Part shown: piece after piece, positions 9,506 to 23,485 of the stretch
How positions within the stretch are numbered: the first letter of the stretch is position 1
How the letters are laid out: each line of letters opens with the position of its first letter
Source: Bos javanicus
Lineage: Eukaryota; Chordata; Mammalia; Artiodactyla; Bovidae
Length of the DNA: 64,000 bases
Reading direction: 5' to 3'
Assembly: GCF_032452875.1 (NCBI RefSeq)
Contig: NW_026894323.1
Coordinates: 62,001-126,000, forward strand
The notes under the pieces: generated by a model
What the model was told of the DNA's origin: nothing
Database searches by the model: none
The model's input: only the letters and a program-made list of their open reading frames with translations
Made by a program: the position numbers and the translations under genes

Positions 9506-12087
9506 GTATGATAGCAAACATGATCAGCGCATGATCAGTCACATGATCAGCGCCATTAAGTCACGTGATCACTACATGATAGTCATGTGATCAGTCCATG
9601 CTCAGTCACGGTATCAGTGCATGATCAGCCACGTGATCAGTGCATGATCAGCCAGGTGATCAGTGCATGATAGCCATGTGATCAGTGCATGATTAGTCAC
9701 GTGATCAGTGCATGATCAGTCACGTGATCAGTGCATGATCAGCCACGTGATCAGTGCATGATCAGTCACCTGATGGGTGTATGATCAGTCACGTGACCTG
9801 TACATGGTAGCTACATGATCATTGCATGATCAGCCACGTGAGTAGTGCATGATAGCCACGTGATCAGTGCATGATCAGTCACGTGATCAGTGCATGATCA
9901 GTCATGTGATCAGTGCATGATCAGGCACGTGATCAGTGCATGATCAGCCACGTGATCAGTGCATGATAGCCACGTGATCAGTGCATGATCAGTCACGTGA
10001 TCAGTGCATGATCAGTCACGTGATCAGTGCATGATCAGCCACGTGATCAGTGCATGATCAGCCACGTGATCAGTGCATGATCAGTCACGTGATCAGTGCA
10101 TGATCAGTCACGTGATCAGTGCATGATCAGTCACGTGATCAGTGCATGATAGCTACGTGATCAGTGCATGATCAGCCACGTGATCAGTGCATGATAGCCA
10201 CGTGATCAGTGCATGATCAGTCACGTGATCAGTGCATGATCAGTCACGTGACCAGTACATGGTAGCTACGTGATCATGCATGATCAGCCACGTGATCAGT
10301 GCATGATAGCCACGTGATCAGTGCATGATCAGCCACGTGATCAGTGCATGATCAGTCACGTGATCAGTGCATGATCAGCCACGTGATCAGTGCATGATCA
10401 GCCACGTGATCAGTGCATGATCAGCCACGTGATCAGTGCATGATAGCCACGTGATCAGTGCATGATCAGTCACGTGATCAGTGCATGATCAGTCACGTGA
10501 TCAGTGCATGATCAGTCACGTGATCAGTGCATGGTACCTGCGTGATCATGCATGATCAGCCACGTGATCAGTGCATGATAGCCACGTGATCAGTGCATGA
10601 TCAGCCACGTGATCAGTGCATGATCAGTCACGTGATCAGTGCATGATCAGCCACGTGATCAGTGCATGATCAGTCACGTGATCAGTGCATGATCAGCCAC
10701 GTGATCAGTGCATGATCAGCCACGTGATCAGTGCATGATCAGTCACGTGATCAGTGCATGATCAGTTACGTGATCAGTGCATGATCAGTCACGTGATCAG
10801 TGCATGATAGCTACGTGATCAGTGCATGATCAGCCACGTGATCAGTGCATGATAGCCACGTGATCAGTGCATGATCAGTCACGTGATCAGTGCATGATCA
10901 GTCACGTGATCAGTGCATGATCAGCCACGTGATCAGTGCATGATCAGTCACGTGATCAGTGCATGATCAGTCACGTGATCAGTGCATGATAGCTACGTGA
11001 TCAGTGCATGATCAGCCACGTGATCAGTGCATGATAGCCACGTGATCAGTGCATGATAGCCACGTGATCAGTGCATGATCAGTCACGTGATCAGTGTGAT
11101 CAGCCACGTGATCAGTGCATGATAGCCACGTGATCAGTGCATGATAGCCACGTGATCAGTGCATGATCAGTCACGTGATCAGTGCATGATCAGTCACGTG
11201 ATAGTGCATGATCAGCCACGTGATCAGTGCATGATCAGCCACGTGATCAGTGCATGATCAGTCACGTGATCAGTGCATGATCAGTCACGTGACCAGTGCA
11301 TGATAGCTACGTGATCATTGCATGATCAGCCACGTGATCAGTGCATGATAGCCACGTGATCAGTGCATGATCAGCCACGTGATCAGTGCATGATCAGTCA
11401 CGTGATCAGTGTGATCAGCCACGTGATCAGTGCATGGAGCCACGTGATCAGTGCATGATCAGTCACGTGATCAGTGCATGATCAGCCACGTGATCAGTGC
11501 ATGATCAGTCACGTGATCAGTGCATGATCAGCCACGTGATCAGTGCATGATCAGTCACGTGATCAGTGCATGATATAGACGTGATCAGTGCATGATCAGT
11601 CACGTGATCAGTGCATGATAGCCACGTGATCAGTGCATGATCAGTCACTGATCAGTGCATGATCAGTCACGTGACCAGTACATGGTAGCTACGTGATCAT
11701 TGCATGATCAGCCACGTGAGTAGTGCATGATAGCCACGTGATCAGTGCATGATCAGTCACGTGATCAGTGCATGATCAGTCACGTGATCAGTGCATGGTA
11801 GCTGCGTGATCATGCATGATCAGCCACGTGATCAGTGCATGATAGCCACGTGATCAGTGCATGATCAGCCACGTGATCAGTGCATGATCAGTCACGTGAT
11901 CAGTGCATGATCAGCCACGTGATCAGTGCATGATCAGCCACGTGATCAGTGCATGTCAGCCACGTGATCAGTGCATGATCAGCCACGTGATCAGTGCATG
12001 ATCAGTCACGTGATCAGTGCATGATCAGTCACGTGATCAGTGTATGATCAGCCACGTGAACAGTGCATGCTCAGTCACGTGATCAGG
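9506..12087. repeat. Slot S7 array (longest slot)
   Basis: About 112 monomers follow the B block. It contains the best example of an intermediate period: GGTAGC at 10261, GGTACC at 10533 and GATAGC at 10805, spaced 272 bp. A 183-bp step to 10988 follows. The array ends with the universal block entry monomers. Confidence 0.87.
10261..10811. repeat. About 272-bp intermediate repeat (12 monomers)
   Basis: Marker monomers containing GGTAGCTACG, GGTACCTGCG and GATAGCTACG recur every 272 bp, which equals twelve monomers allowing for 22-bp units. Equivalent triplets lie at 21406/21678/21951, 32351/32624/32896 and 43499/43772/44046. In all four HORs the first marker is 1006 bp from the start of the slot S7 block. 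Confidence 0.8.
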
Positions 12088-12334
12088 GCCTGCTGAGCTG
12101 CGTGATTACTGTCTGCTCATCTGCTTGACAATTGCCAGCTGAGCTGCACGATTCCTGCCTGTCATCTGCTTGACAATTGCCAGCTGTGCTGCGTAATTCC
12201 TGCCTGCTCAGCTGCTTGATTATTGCCAGCTGAGCAGCATGATTTCTCACAGCTGAGTTCCATGATTATTGCCTGCTGACTGATTCGTGCCTACTCAGCT
12301 CTTTGTTCATTGCCTCCAGAGGCACATGATCAGT
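12088..12334. repeat. Divergent block 8 (type A, HOR 2 S1)
   Basis: 247 bp. Unit 8 reads CACAGCTGAG and the next unit follows TTATTGCC, closer to type B than block 1 is in the same slot. Confidence 0.9.
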
Positions 12335-13380
12335 GTATGACACCAAACATGATCAGCACATGATCAGTCACATGATCAGTGCATGATAAGCCACGTGATC
12401 AGTGCATGATCAATCATGTGATCAGTGCATGATCAGTCATGTGATCAGTGCATGGTAGCTGCGTGATCAGTGCATGATCAGTCACGTGATCAGTGCATGA
12501 TCAGTCACGTGATCAGTGCATGATCAGTCACGTGATCAGTGCATGATCAGTCACGTGATCAGTGCATGATCAGTCACGTGATCAGTGCATGATAGCCACG
12601 TGATCAGTGCATGATAGCCACGTGATCAGTGCATGATCAGTCACGTGATCGTGTGTGATCAGCCACGTGATCAGTGCATGATATCCACGTGATCAGTGCA
12701 TGATAGCCACGTGATCAGTGCATGATCAGTCACGTGATCAGTGCATGATCAGTCACGTGATCAGTGCATGATCAGTCACGTGATCAGTGCATGATCAGCC
12801 ACGTGATCAGTGCATGATCAGCCACGTGATCAGTGCATGATCAGCCACGTGATCAGTGCATGATCAGCCACGTGATCAGTGCATGATCAGTCACGTGATC
12901 AGTACATGATCAGTCACGTGAACAGTGCATGATCATTTACGTGATCTGTGCATGATCAGTCACGTGACCAGTATATGGTAGCTACGTGATCATTCCATGA
13001 CGAGCCACGTGAGCAGTGCATGATAGCCACGTGATGTGTGCATGATGAGTTACGTGAGCAGAGTATGATCAGCCACGTGATCAGTGCATGAGTGCCACGT
13101 GATCAGTGCATGATATGTCACGTGACAGGTGTGTGATCAGCCACGTGAACAGTGCATGTTCAGCCACGTGATCAGTGCATGATAGCCACGTGATCAGTGC
13201 ATGATCAGTTACGTGAGCAGTGTATGATCAGCCACGTGATCAGTGCATGGTCAGACACGTGAACAGTGTATGATCAGCCACGTGATCAGTGCATGATATC
13301 CAAGTGATCAGTGCATGATCATCACGTGATCAGTGTATGATCAGCCACGTGAACAGTGCATGCTCAGTCACGTGATCTGG

Positions 13381-13631
13381 GCCTGCTGAGCTGCGTGATT
13401 ACTGTCTGCTCATCTGCTTGACAATTGCCAGCTGAGCTGCACGATTCCTGCCTGTCATCTGCTTGACAATTGCCAGCTGTGCTGCGTAATTCCTGCCTGC
13501 TCAGCTGCTTGATTATTGCCAGCTGAGCAGCATGATTCCTCACACCTGAGTTCCATGATTATTGCCTGCTGACTGTTTGATTCGTGCCTACTCAGCTCTT
13601 TGTTTATTGCCTCCAGAGGCACATGATCAGT
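13381..13631. repeat. Divergent block 9 (type B, HOR 2 S2)
   Basis: 251 bp. It is preceded by GTGATCTGG rather than GTGATCAGG, the S2 mark also seen before 2237, 24532 and 35474. Confidence 0.9.
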
Positions 13632-14931
13632 GTATGATAGCAAACATGATCAGCGCATGATCAGTCACATGATCAGCGCCATTAAGTCACGTGATCACTA
13701 CATGATAGTCATGTGATCAGTCCATGCTCAGTCACGGTATCAGTGCATGATCAGCCACGTGATCAGTGCATGATCAGCCAGGTGATCAGTTCATGATAGC
13801 CATGTGATCAGTGCATGATTTATCACGTGATCAGTGCATGATCAGTCAGGTGATCAGTGCATGATCAGCCACGTGATCAGTGCATGATCAGTCACCTGAT
13901 GGGTGTATGATCAGTCACGTGACCTGTACATGGTAGCTACATGATCATTGCATGATCAGCCACGTGAGTAGTGCATGATAGCCACGTGATCAGTGCATGA
14001 TCAGTCACGTGATCAGTGCATGATCAGTCATGTGATCAGTGCATGATCAGGCACGTGATCAGTGCATGATCAGCCACGTGATCAGTGCATGATAGCCACG
14101 TGATCAGTGCATGATCAGTCACGTGATCAGTGCATGATCAGTCACGTGATCAGTGCATGATCAGTCCACGTGATCAGTGCATGATCAGCCACGTGATCAG
14201 TGCATGATCAGTCACGTGATCAGTACATGGTAGCTACGTGATCAGTGCATGATCAGCCACGTGATCAGTGCATGATAGCCACGTGATCAGTGCATGATCA
14301 GTCACGTGATCAGTGCATGATCATCCACGTGATCAGTGCATGATCAGTCACGTGATCAGTGCATGATATAGACGTGATCAGTGCATGATCAGTCACGTGA
14401 TCAGTGCATGATCAGCCACGTGATCAGTGCATGATCAGCCACGTGATCAGTGCATGATAGCCACGTGATCAGTGCATGATCAGTCACGTGATCAGTGCAT
14501 GATCAGCCACGTGATCAGTGCATGATAGCCACGTGATCAGTGCATGATCAGTCACGTGATCAGTGCATGATCAGTCACGTGATCAGTGCATGATCAGCCA
14601 CGTGATCAGTGCATGATCAGCCACGTGATCAGTGCATGATCAGTCACGTGATCAGTGCATGATCAGTCACGTGATCAGTGCATGATCAGTCACGTGATCA
14701 GTGCATGATCAGCCACGTGATCAGTGCATGATAGCCACGTGATCAGTGCATGATCAGCCACGTGATCAGTGCATGATCAGCCACGTGATCAGTGCATGAT
14801 CAGTCACGTGATCAGTGCATGATCAGCCACGTGATCAGTGCATGATCAGCCACGTGATCAGTGCATGATCAATCACGTGATCAGTGCATGATCAGCCACG
14901 TGAACAGTGCATGCTCAGTCACGTGATCAGG

Positions 14932-15176
14932 GCCTGCTGAGCTGCGTGATTACTGTCTGCTCATCTGCTTGACAATTGCCAGCTGAGCTGCACGATTCCT
15001 GCCTGTCATCTGCTTGACAATTGCCACCTGTGCTGCGTAATTCCTGCCTGCTCAGCGCTTGATTATTGCCAGCTGAGCAGCATGATTTCTCACATCTGAG
15101 TTCCATGATTATACCTGCTGACTGATTCCTGCCTACTCAGCTCTTTGTTCATTGCCTGCAGAGGCACATGATCAGT
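14932..15176. repeat. Divergent block 10 (type A, HOR 2 S3)
   Basis: 245 bp, the shortest A block. Unit 6 reads CTCAGCGCTTG (two bases short) and the final unit begins TGCAGAGG. Confidence 0.9.
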
Positions 15177-15588
15177 GTATGACACCAAACATGATCAGTG
15201 CATGATCAGTCACATGATCAGTGCATGATAAGCCACGTGATCAGTGCATGATCAGTCACGTGATCAGTGCATGATCAGCCACGTGATCAGTGCATGATCA
15301 GTCACGTGATCAGTGCATGATCAGTCACGTGATCAGTGCATGATAGCCACGTGATCAGTGCATGATCAGCCACGTGATCAGTGCATGATCAGCCACGTGA
15401 TCAGTGCATGATCAGTTACGTGATCAGTGTATGATCAGCCACGTGATCAGTGCATGGTCAGACACGTGATCAGTGTATGATCAGCCACGTGATCAGTGCA
15501 TGATATCCACGTGATCAGTGCATGATCAGTCACGTGATCAGTGTATGATCAGCCACGTGAACAGTGCATGCTCAGTCACGTGATCAGG

Positions 15589-15839
15589 GCCTGCTGAGCT
15601 GCGTGATTACTGTCTGCTCATCTGCTTGACAATTGCCAGCTGAGCTGCACGATTCCTGCCTGTCATCTGCTTGACAATTGCCAGCTGTGCTGCGTAATTC
15701 CTGCCTGCTCAGCTGCTTGATTATTGCCAGCTGAGCAGCATGATTCCTCACAGCTGAGTTCCATGATTATTGCCTGCTGACTGTTTGATTCGTGCCTACT
15801 CAGCTCTTTGTTTATTGCCTCCAGAGGCACATGATCAGT
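15589..15839. repeat. Divergent block 11 (type B, HOR 2 S4)
   Basis: 251 bp. Unit 8 reads CACAGCTGAG instead of CACACCTGAG, and the full CAGCTCTTTG is kept, unlike block 4 in the same slot. Confidence 0.9.
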
Positions 15840-17720
15840 GTATGATAGCAAACATGATCAGCGCATGATCAGTCACATGATCAGCGCCATTAAGTCACGT
15901 GATCACTACATGATAGTCATGTGATCAGTCCATGCTCAGTCACGGTATCAGTGCATGATCAGCCACGTGATCAGTGCATGATAGCCACGTGATCAGTGCA
16001 TGATAGCCACGTGATCAGTGCATGATCAGCCACGTGATCAGTGCATGATTGCCACGTGATCAGTGCATGATCAGTCACGTGATCAGTGCATGATCAGGCA
16101 CGTGATCAGTGCATGATCAGCCACGTGATCAGTGCATGATAGCCACGTGATCAGTGCATGATCAGTCACTGATCAGTGCATGATCAGTCACGTGACCAGT
16201 ACATGGTAGCTACGTGATCAGTGCATGATCAGCCACGTGATCAGTGCATGATAGCCACGTGATCAGTGCATGATCAGTCACGTGATCAGTGCATGATCAG
16301 TCACGTGATCAGTGCATGATCAGGCACGTGATCAGTGCATGATCAGCCACGTGATCAGTGCATGATAGCCACGTGATCAGTGCATGATCAGTCACGTGAT
16401 CAGTGCATGATCAGCCACGTGATCAGTGCATGATCAGCCACGTGATCAGTGCATGATCAGCCACGTGATCAGTGCATGATAGCCACGTGATCAGTGCATG
16501 ATCAGCCACGTGATCAGTGCATGATCAGTCACGTGATCAGTGCATGATCAGCCACGTGATCAGTGCATGATCAGTCACGTGATCAGTGCATGATCAGTCA
16601 CGTGATCAGTGCATGATCAGTCACGTGATCAGTGCATGATCAATCACGTGATCAGTGCATGATCAGTCACGTGATCAGTGCATGGCAGCTACGTGATCAG
16701 TGCATGATCAGCCACGTGATCAGTGCATGATAGCCACGTGATCAGTGCATGATAGCCACGTGATCAGTGCATGATCAGTCACGTGATAGTGTATGATCAG
16801 CCACGTGATCAGTGCATGATCAGCCACGTGATCAGTGCATGATAGCCACGTGATCAGTGCATGATCAGTCACGTGATCAGTGCATGATCAGTCACGTGAT
16901 AGTGCATGATCAGCCACGTGATCAGTGCATGATCAGCCACGTGATCAGTGCATGATCAGCCACGTGATCAGTGCATGATAGCCACGTGATCAGTGCATGA
17001 TAGCCACGTGATCAGTGCATGAGAGCCACGTGATCAGTGCATGATCAGTCACGTGATACATGTGTGATCAGCCACGTGATCAGTGCATGATGAGCCACGT
17101 GATCAGTGCAGGATCAATTACGTGATCAGTGCATGATCAGTCACGTGACCAGTACATGGTTGCTACGTGATCATTGCATGATCAGCCACGTGAGCAGAGC
17201 ATGATAGCCACGTGATCAGTGCATGATCAGTCACGTGATCAGTACATGATCAGTCACGTGAACAGTGCATGATCATTGACGTGATCTGTGCATGATCAGT
17301 CACGTGACCAGTATATGGTAGCTACGTGATCATTCCATGACGAGCCACGTGAGCAGTGCATGATAGCCAAGTGATGTGTGCATGATCAGTTACGTGAGCA
17401 GAGTATGATCAGCCACGTGATCAGTGCATGAGTGCCACGTGATCAGTGCATGATATGTCACGTGACAGGTGTGTGATCAGCCACGTGAACAGTGCATGTT
17501 CAGCCACGTGATCAGTGCATGATAGCCACGTGATCAGTGCATGATCAGTTACGTGAGCAGTGTATGATCAGTCACGTGATCAGTGCATGGTCAAACACGT
17601 GAACAGTGTATGATCAGCCACGTGATCAGTGCATGATATCCACGTGATCAGTGCATGATCATCACGTGATCAGTGCATGATCAGCCACGTGAACAGTGCA
17701 TGCTCAGTCACGTGATCAGG

Positions 17721-17971
17721 GCCTGCTGAGCTGCGTGATTACTGTCTGCTCATCTGCTTGACAATTGCCAGCTGGGCTGCACGATTCCTGCCTGTCATCT
17801 GCTTGACAATTGCCAGCTGTGCTGCGTAATTCCTGCCTGCTCAGCTGCTTGATTATTGCCAGCTGAGCAGCATGATTCCTCACACCTGAGTTCCATGATT
17901 ATTGCCTGCTGACTGTTTGATTCGTGCCTACTCAGCTCTTTGTTTATTGCCTCCAGAGGCACATGATCAGT
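17721..17971. repeat. Divergent block 12 (type B, HOR 2 S5)
   Basis: 251 bp with the S5 mark CCAGCTGGGCTGC. Confidence 0.9.
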
Positions 17972-18904
17972 GTATGATAGCAAACATGATCAGCGCATGA
18001 TCAGTCACATGATCAGCGCCATTAAGTCACGTGATCACTACATGATAGTCATGTGATCAGTCCATGCTCAGTCACGGTATCAGTGCATGATCAGCCACGT
18101 GATCAGTGCATGATCAGCCAGGTGATCAGTTCATGATAGCTATGTGATCAGTGCATGATTTGTCACGTGATCAGTGCATGATCAGTCAGGTGATCAGTGC
18201 ATGATAGCCACGTGATCAGTGCATGATCAGTCACCTGATGGGTGTATGATCAGTCACGTGACCAGTACATGGTAGCTACATGATCATTGTATGATCAGCC
18301 ACGTGAGTAGTGCATGATAGCCACGTGATCAGTGCATGATCAGTCACGTGATCAGTGCATGATCAGTCATGTGATCAGTGCATGATCAGGCACGTGATCA
18401 GTGCATGATCAGCCACGTGATCAGTGCATGATAGCCACGTGATCAGTGCATGATCAGTCACGTGATCAGTGCATGATCAGTCACGTGATCAGTGCATGAT
18501 CAGCCACGTGATCAGTGCATGATCAGCCACGTGATCAGTGCATGATCAGCCACGTGATCAGTGCATGATCAGTCACGTGATCAGTGCATGATCAGTCACG
18601 TGACCAGTGCATGGTAGCTACGTGATCAGTGCATGATCAGCCACGTGATCAGTGCATGATAGCCACGTGATCAGTGCATGATCAGTCACGTGATCAGTGC
18701 ATGATCAGTCACGTGATCAGTGCATGATCAGCCACGTGATCAGTGCATGATCAGGCACGTGATCAGTGCATGATCAGCCACGTGATCAGTGCATGATAGC
18801 CACGTGATCAGTGCATGATCAGTCACGTGATCAGTGCATGATCAGTCACGTGATCAGTGTGTGATCAGCCACGTGAACAGTGCATGCTCAGTCACGTGAT
18901 CAGG

Positions 18905-19151
18905 GCCTGCTGAGCTGCGTGATTACTGTCTGCTCATCTGCTTGACAATTGCCAGCTGAGCTGCACGATTCCTGCCTGTCATCTGCTTGACAATTGCCAG
19001 CTGTGCTGCGTAATTCCTGCCTGCTCAGCTGCTTGATTATTGCCAGCTGAGCAGCATGATTTCTCAGAGCTGAGTTCCATGATTATAGCCTGCTGACTGA
19101 TTCGTGCCTACTCAGCTCTTTGTTCATTGCCTCCAGAGGCACATGATCAGT
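18905..19151. repeat. Divergent block 13 (type A, HOR 2 S6)
   Basis: 247 bp. It reads like block 6, including CAGAGCTGAG and GATTCGTGCC. Confidence 0.9.
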
Positions 19152-20399
19152 GTATGACACCAAACATGATCAGTGCATGATCAGTCACATGATCAGTGCA
19201 TGATAAGCCACGTGATCAGTGCATGATCAGTCATGTGATCAGTGCATGATCAGTCATGTGACAGTACATGGTAGCTGCGTGATCAGTGCATGATCAGCCA
19301 CGTGATCAGTGCATGATAGCCACGTGATCAGTGCATGATCAGTCACGTGATCAGTGCATGATCAGTCACGTGATCAGTGCATGATCAGTCACGTGATCAG
19401 TGCATGATCAGTTACGTGATCAGTGCATGATCAGTCACGTGATCAGTGCATGGCAGCTACGTGATCAGTGCATGATCAGCCACGTGATCAGTGCATGATA
19501 GCCACGTGATCAGTGCATGATAGCCACGTGATCAGTGCATGATCAGTCACGTGATACGTGCATGATCAGCCACGTGATCAGTGCATGATCAGCCACGTGA
19601 TCAGTGCATGATCAGCCACGTGATCAGTGCATGATCAGTCACGTGATCAGTACATGATAGCTACGTGATCAGTGCATGATCAGCCACGTGATCAGTGCAT
19701 GATAGCTACGTGATCAGTGCATGATAGCCACGTGATCAGTGCATGAGAGCCACGTGATCAGTGCATGATCAGTCACGTGATACATGTGTGATCAGCCACG
19801 TGATCAGTGCATGATGAGCCACGTGATCAGTGCAGGATCAATTACGTGATCAGTGCATGATCAGTCACGTGACCAGTACATGGTTGCTACGTGATCATTG
19901 CATGATCAGCCACGTGATCAGTGCATGATAGCCACGTGATCAGTGCATGATCAGTCACGTGATCAGTACATGATCAGTCACGTGAACAGTGCATGATCAT
20001 TTACGTGATCTGTGCATGATCAGTCACGTGACCAGTATATGGTAGCTACGTGATCATTCCATGACGAGCCACGTGAGCAGTGCATGATAGCCACGTGATG
20101 TGTGCATGATCAGTTACGTGAGCAGAGTATGATCAGCCACGTGATCAGTGCATGAGTGCCACGTGATCAGTGCATGATATGTCACGTGACAGGTGTGTGA
20201 TCAGCCACGTGAACAGTGCATGTTCAGCCACGTGATCAGTGCATGATCAGCCACGTGATCAGTGCATGGTCAGACACGTGAACATTGTATGATCAGCCAC
20301 GTGATCAGTGCATGATATCCACGTGATCAGTGCATGATCATCACGTGATCAGTGCATGATCAGCCACGTGAACAGTGCATGCTCAGTCACGTGATCAGG

Positions 20400-20650
20400 G
20401 CCTGCTGAGCTGCGTGATTACTGTCTGCTCATCTGCTTGACAATTGCCAGCTGAGCTGCACGATTCCTGCCTGTCATCTGCTTGACAATTGCCAGCTGTG
20501 CTGCGTAATTCCTGCCTGCTCAGCTGCTTGATTATTGCCAGCTGAGCAGCATGATTCCTCACACCTGAGTTCCATGATTATTGCCTGCTGACTGTTTGAT
20601 TCGTGCCTACTCAGCTCTTTGTTTATTGCCTCCAGAGGCACATGATCAGT
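20400..20650. repeat. Divergent block 14 (type B, HOR 2 S7)
   Basis: 251 bp, reference-like. The exit monomers read CGCAATTAAG instead of CGCCATTAAG, as after block 21. Confidence 0.9.
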
Positions 20651-23238
20651 GTATGATAGCAAACATGATCAGCGCATGATCAGTCACATGATCAGCGCAA
20701 TTAAGTCACGTGATCACTACATGATAGTCATGTGATCAGTCCATGCTCAGTCACGGTATCAGTGCATGATCAGCCACGTGATCAGTGCATGATCAGCCAG
20801 GTGATCAGTTCATGATAGCCATGTGATCAGTGCATGATTAGTCACGTGATCAGTGCATGATCAGTCAGGTGATCAGTGCATGATCAGCCACGTGATCAGT
20901 GCATGATCAGTCACCTGATGGGTGTATGATCAGTCACGTGACCTGTACATGGTAGCTACATGATCATTGCAAGATCAGCCACGTGAGTAGTGCATGATAG
21001 CCACGTGATCAGTGCATGATCAGTCACGTGATCAGTGCATGATCAGTCATGTGATCAGTGCATGATCAGGCACGTGATCAGTACATGATCAGCTACGTGA
21101 TCAGTGCATGATAGCCACGTGATCAGTGCATGATCAGTCACGTGATCAGTGCATGATCAGTCACGTGATCAGTGCATGATCAGCCACGTGATCAGTGCAT
21201 GATCAGCCACGTGATCAGTGCATGATCAGTTACGTGATCAGTGCATGATCAGTCACGTGATCAGTGCATGATCAGTCACGTGATCAGTGCATGATAGCTA
21301 CGTGATCAGTGCATGATCAGCCACGTGATCAGTGCATGATAGCCACGTGATCAGTGCATGATCAGTCACGTGATCAGTGCATGATCAGTCACGTGACCAG
21401 TACATGGTAGCTGCGTGATCATGCATGATCAGCCACGTGATCAGTGCATGATAGCCACGTGATCAGTGCATGATCAGCCACGTGATCAGTGCATGATCAG
21501 TCACGTGATCAGTGCATGATCAGCCACGTGATCAGTGCATGATCAGCCACGTGATCAGTGCATGATCAGCCACGTGATCAGTGCATGATAGCCACGTGAT
21601 CAGTGCATGATCAGTCACGTGATCAGTGCATGATCAGTCACGTGATCAGTGCATGATCAGTCACGTGATCAGTACATGGTACCTGCGTGATCATGCATGA
21701 TCAGCCACGTGATCAGTGCATGATAGCCACGTGATCAGTGCATGATCAGCCACGTGATCAGTGCATGATCAGTCACGTGATCAGTGCATGATCAGCCACG
21801 TGATCAGTGCATGATCAGTCACGTGATCAGTGCATGATCAGCCACGTGATCAGTGCATGATCAGCCACGTGATCAGTGCATGATCAGTCACGTGATCAGT
21901 GCATGATCAGTTACGTGATCAGTGCATGATCAGTCACGTGATCAGTGCATGGTAGCTACGTGATCAGTGCATGATCAGCCACGTGATCAGTGCATGATAG
22001 CCACGTGATCAGTGCATGATCAGTTACGTGATCAGTGCATGATCAGTCACGTGATCAGTGCATGATCAGCCACGTGATCAGTGCATGATCAGTTACGTGA
22101 TCAGTGCATGATCAGTCACGTGATCAGTACATGATAGCTACGTGATCAGTGCATGATCAGCCACGTGATCAGTGCATGATAGCCACGTGATCAGTGCATG
22201 ATAGCCACGTGATCAGTGCATGATCAGTCACGTGATCAGTGTGTGATCAGCCACGTGATCAGTGCATGATCAGCCACGTGATCAGTGCATGATAGCCACG
22301 TGATCAGTGCATGATCAGTCACGTGATCAGTGCATGATCAGTCACGTGATCAGTGCATGATCAGCCACGTGATCAGTGCATGATCAGCCACGTGATCAGT
22401 GCATGATCAGTCACGTGATCAGTGCATGATCAGTCACGTGACCAGTGCATGATAGCTACGTGATCATTGCATGATCAGCCACGTGATCAGTGCATGATAG
22501 CCACGTGATCAGTGCATGATCAGCCACGTGATCAGTGCATGATCAGTCACGTGATACAGTGTGATCAGCCACGTGATCAGTGCATGGAGCCACGTGATCA
22601 GTGCATGATCAGTCACGTGATCAGTGCATGATCAGCCCGTGATCAGTGCATGATCAGTCACATGATCAGTGCATGATCAGCCACGTGATCAGTGCATGAT
22701 CAGTCACGTGATCAGTGCATGATATAGACGTGATCAGTGCATGATCAGTCACGTGATCAGTGCATGATAGCCACGTGATCAGTGCATGATCAGTCACTGA
22801 TCAGTGCATGATCATTCACGTGACCAGTACATGGTAGCTACATGATCATTGCATGATCAGCCACGTGAGTAGTGCATGATAGCCACGTGATCAGTGCATG
22901 ATCAGTCACGTGATCAGTGCATGATCAGTCACGTGATCAGTGCATGGTAGCTGCGTGATCAGTGCATGATCAGCCACGTGATCAGTGCATGATAGCCACG
23001 TGATCAGTGCATGATCAGCCACGTGATCAGTGCATGATCAGTCACGTGATCAGTGCATGATCAGCCACGTGATCAGTGCATGATCAGCCACGTGATCAGT
23101 GCATGATCAGCCACGTGATCAGTGCATGATCAGCCACGTGATCAGTGCATGATCAGTCACGTGATCAGTGCATGATCAGTCACGTGATCAGTGTGTGATC
23201 AGCCACGTGAACAGTGCATGCTCAGTCACGTGATCAGG

Positions 23239-23485
23239 GCCTGCTGAGCTGCGTGATTACTGTCTGCTCATCTGCTTGACAATTGCCAGCTGAGCTGCAC
23301 GATTCCTGCCTGTCATCTGCTTGACAATTGCCAGCTGTGCTGCGTAATTCCTGCCTGCTCAGCTACTTGATTATTGCCTGCTGAGCAGCATGATTTCTCA
23401 CAGCTGAGTTCCATGATTATAGCCTGCTGACTGATTCGTGCCTACTCAGCTCTTTGTTCATTGCCTCCAGAGGCACATGATCAGT
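23239..23485. repeat. Divergent block 15 (type A, HOR 3 S1)
   Basis: 247 bp. Units 6-7 read CAGCTACTTGATTATTGCC and TGCTGAGCAG, S1-specific variants also seen in block 1. Confidence 0.9.

Larger units (their letters stand above)
944..12087. repeat. Higher-order repeat 1 (seven slots, 11,144 bp)
   Basis: Seven divergent blocks start at 944 (A), 2237 (B), 3785 (A), 4442 (B), 6574 (B), 7759 (A) and 9255 (B), each followed by canonical 23-mers. Slot lengths are 1293, 1548, 657, 2132, 1185, 1496 and 2833 bp. Order and lengths recur in the next three HORs, which defines the unit. Monomers here are mostly canonical. The start is set at a block by convention, since the array is head to tail and any phase would do. 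All units lie in one orientation. Confidence 0.93.
12088..23238. repeat. Higher-order repeat 2 (seven slots, 11,151 bp)
   Basis: Block starts are 12088 (A), 13381 (B), 14932 (A), 15589 (B), 17721 (B), 18905 (A) and 20400 (B). Slot lengths are 1293, 1551, 657, 2132, 1184, 1495 and 2839 bp. Between blocks there are only 23-mers: 12335-13380, 13632-14931, 15177-15588, 15840-17720, 17972-18904, 19152-20399 and 20651-23238. This copy is largely canonical, but in slot S7 near 22.8 kb it keeps some variants (ATTCACG, GCTACATG) that HOR 1 lacks and HOR 4 has. Confidence 0.93.
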
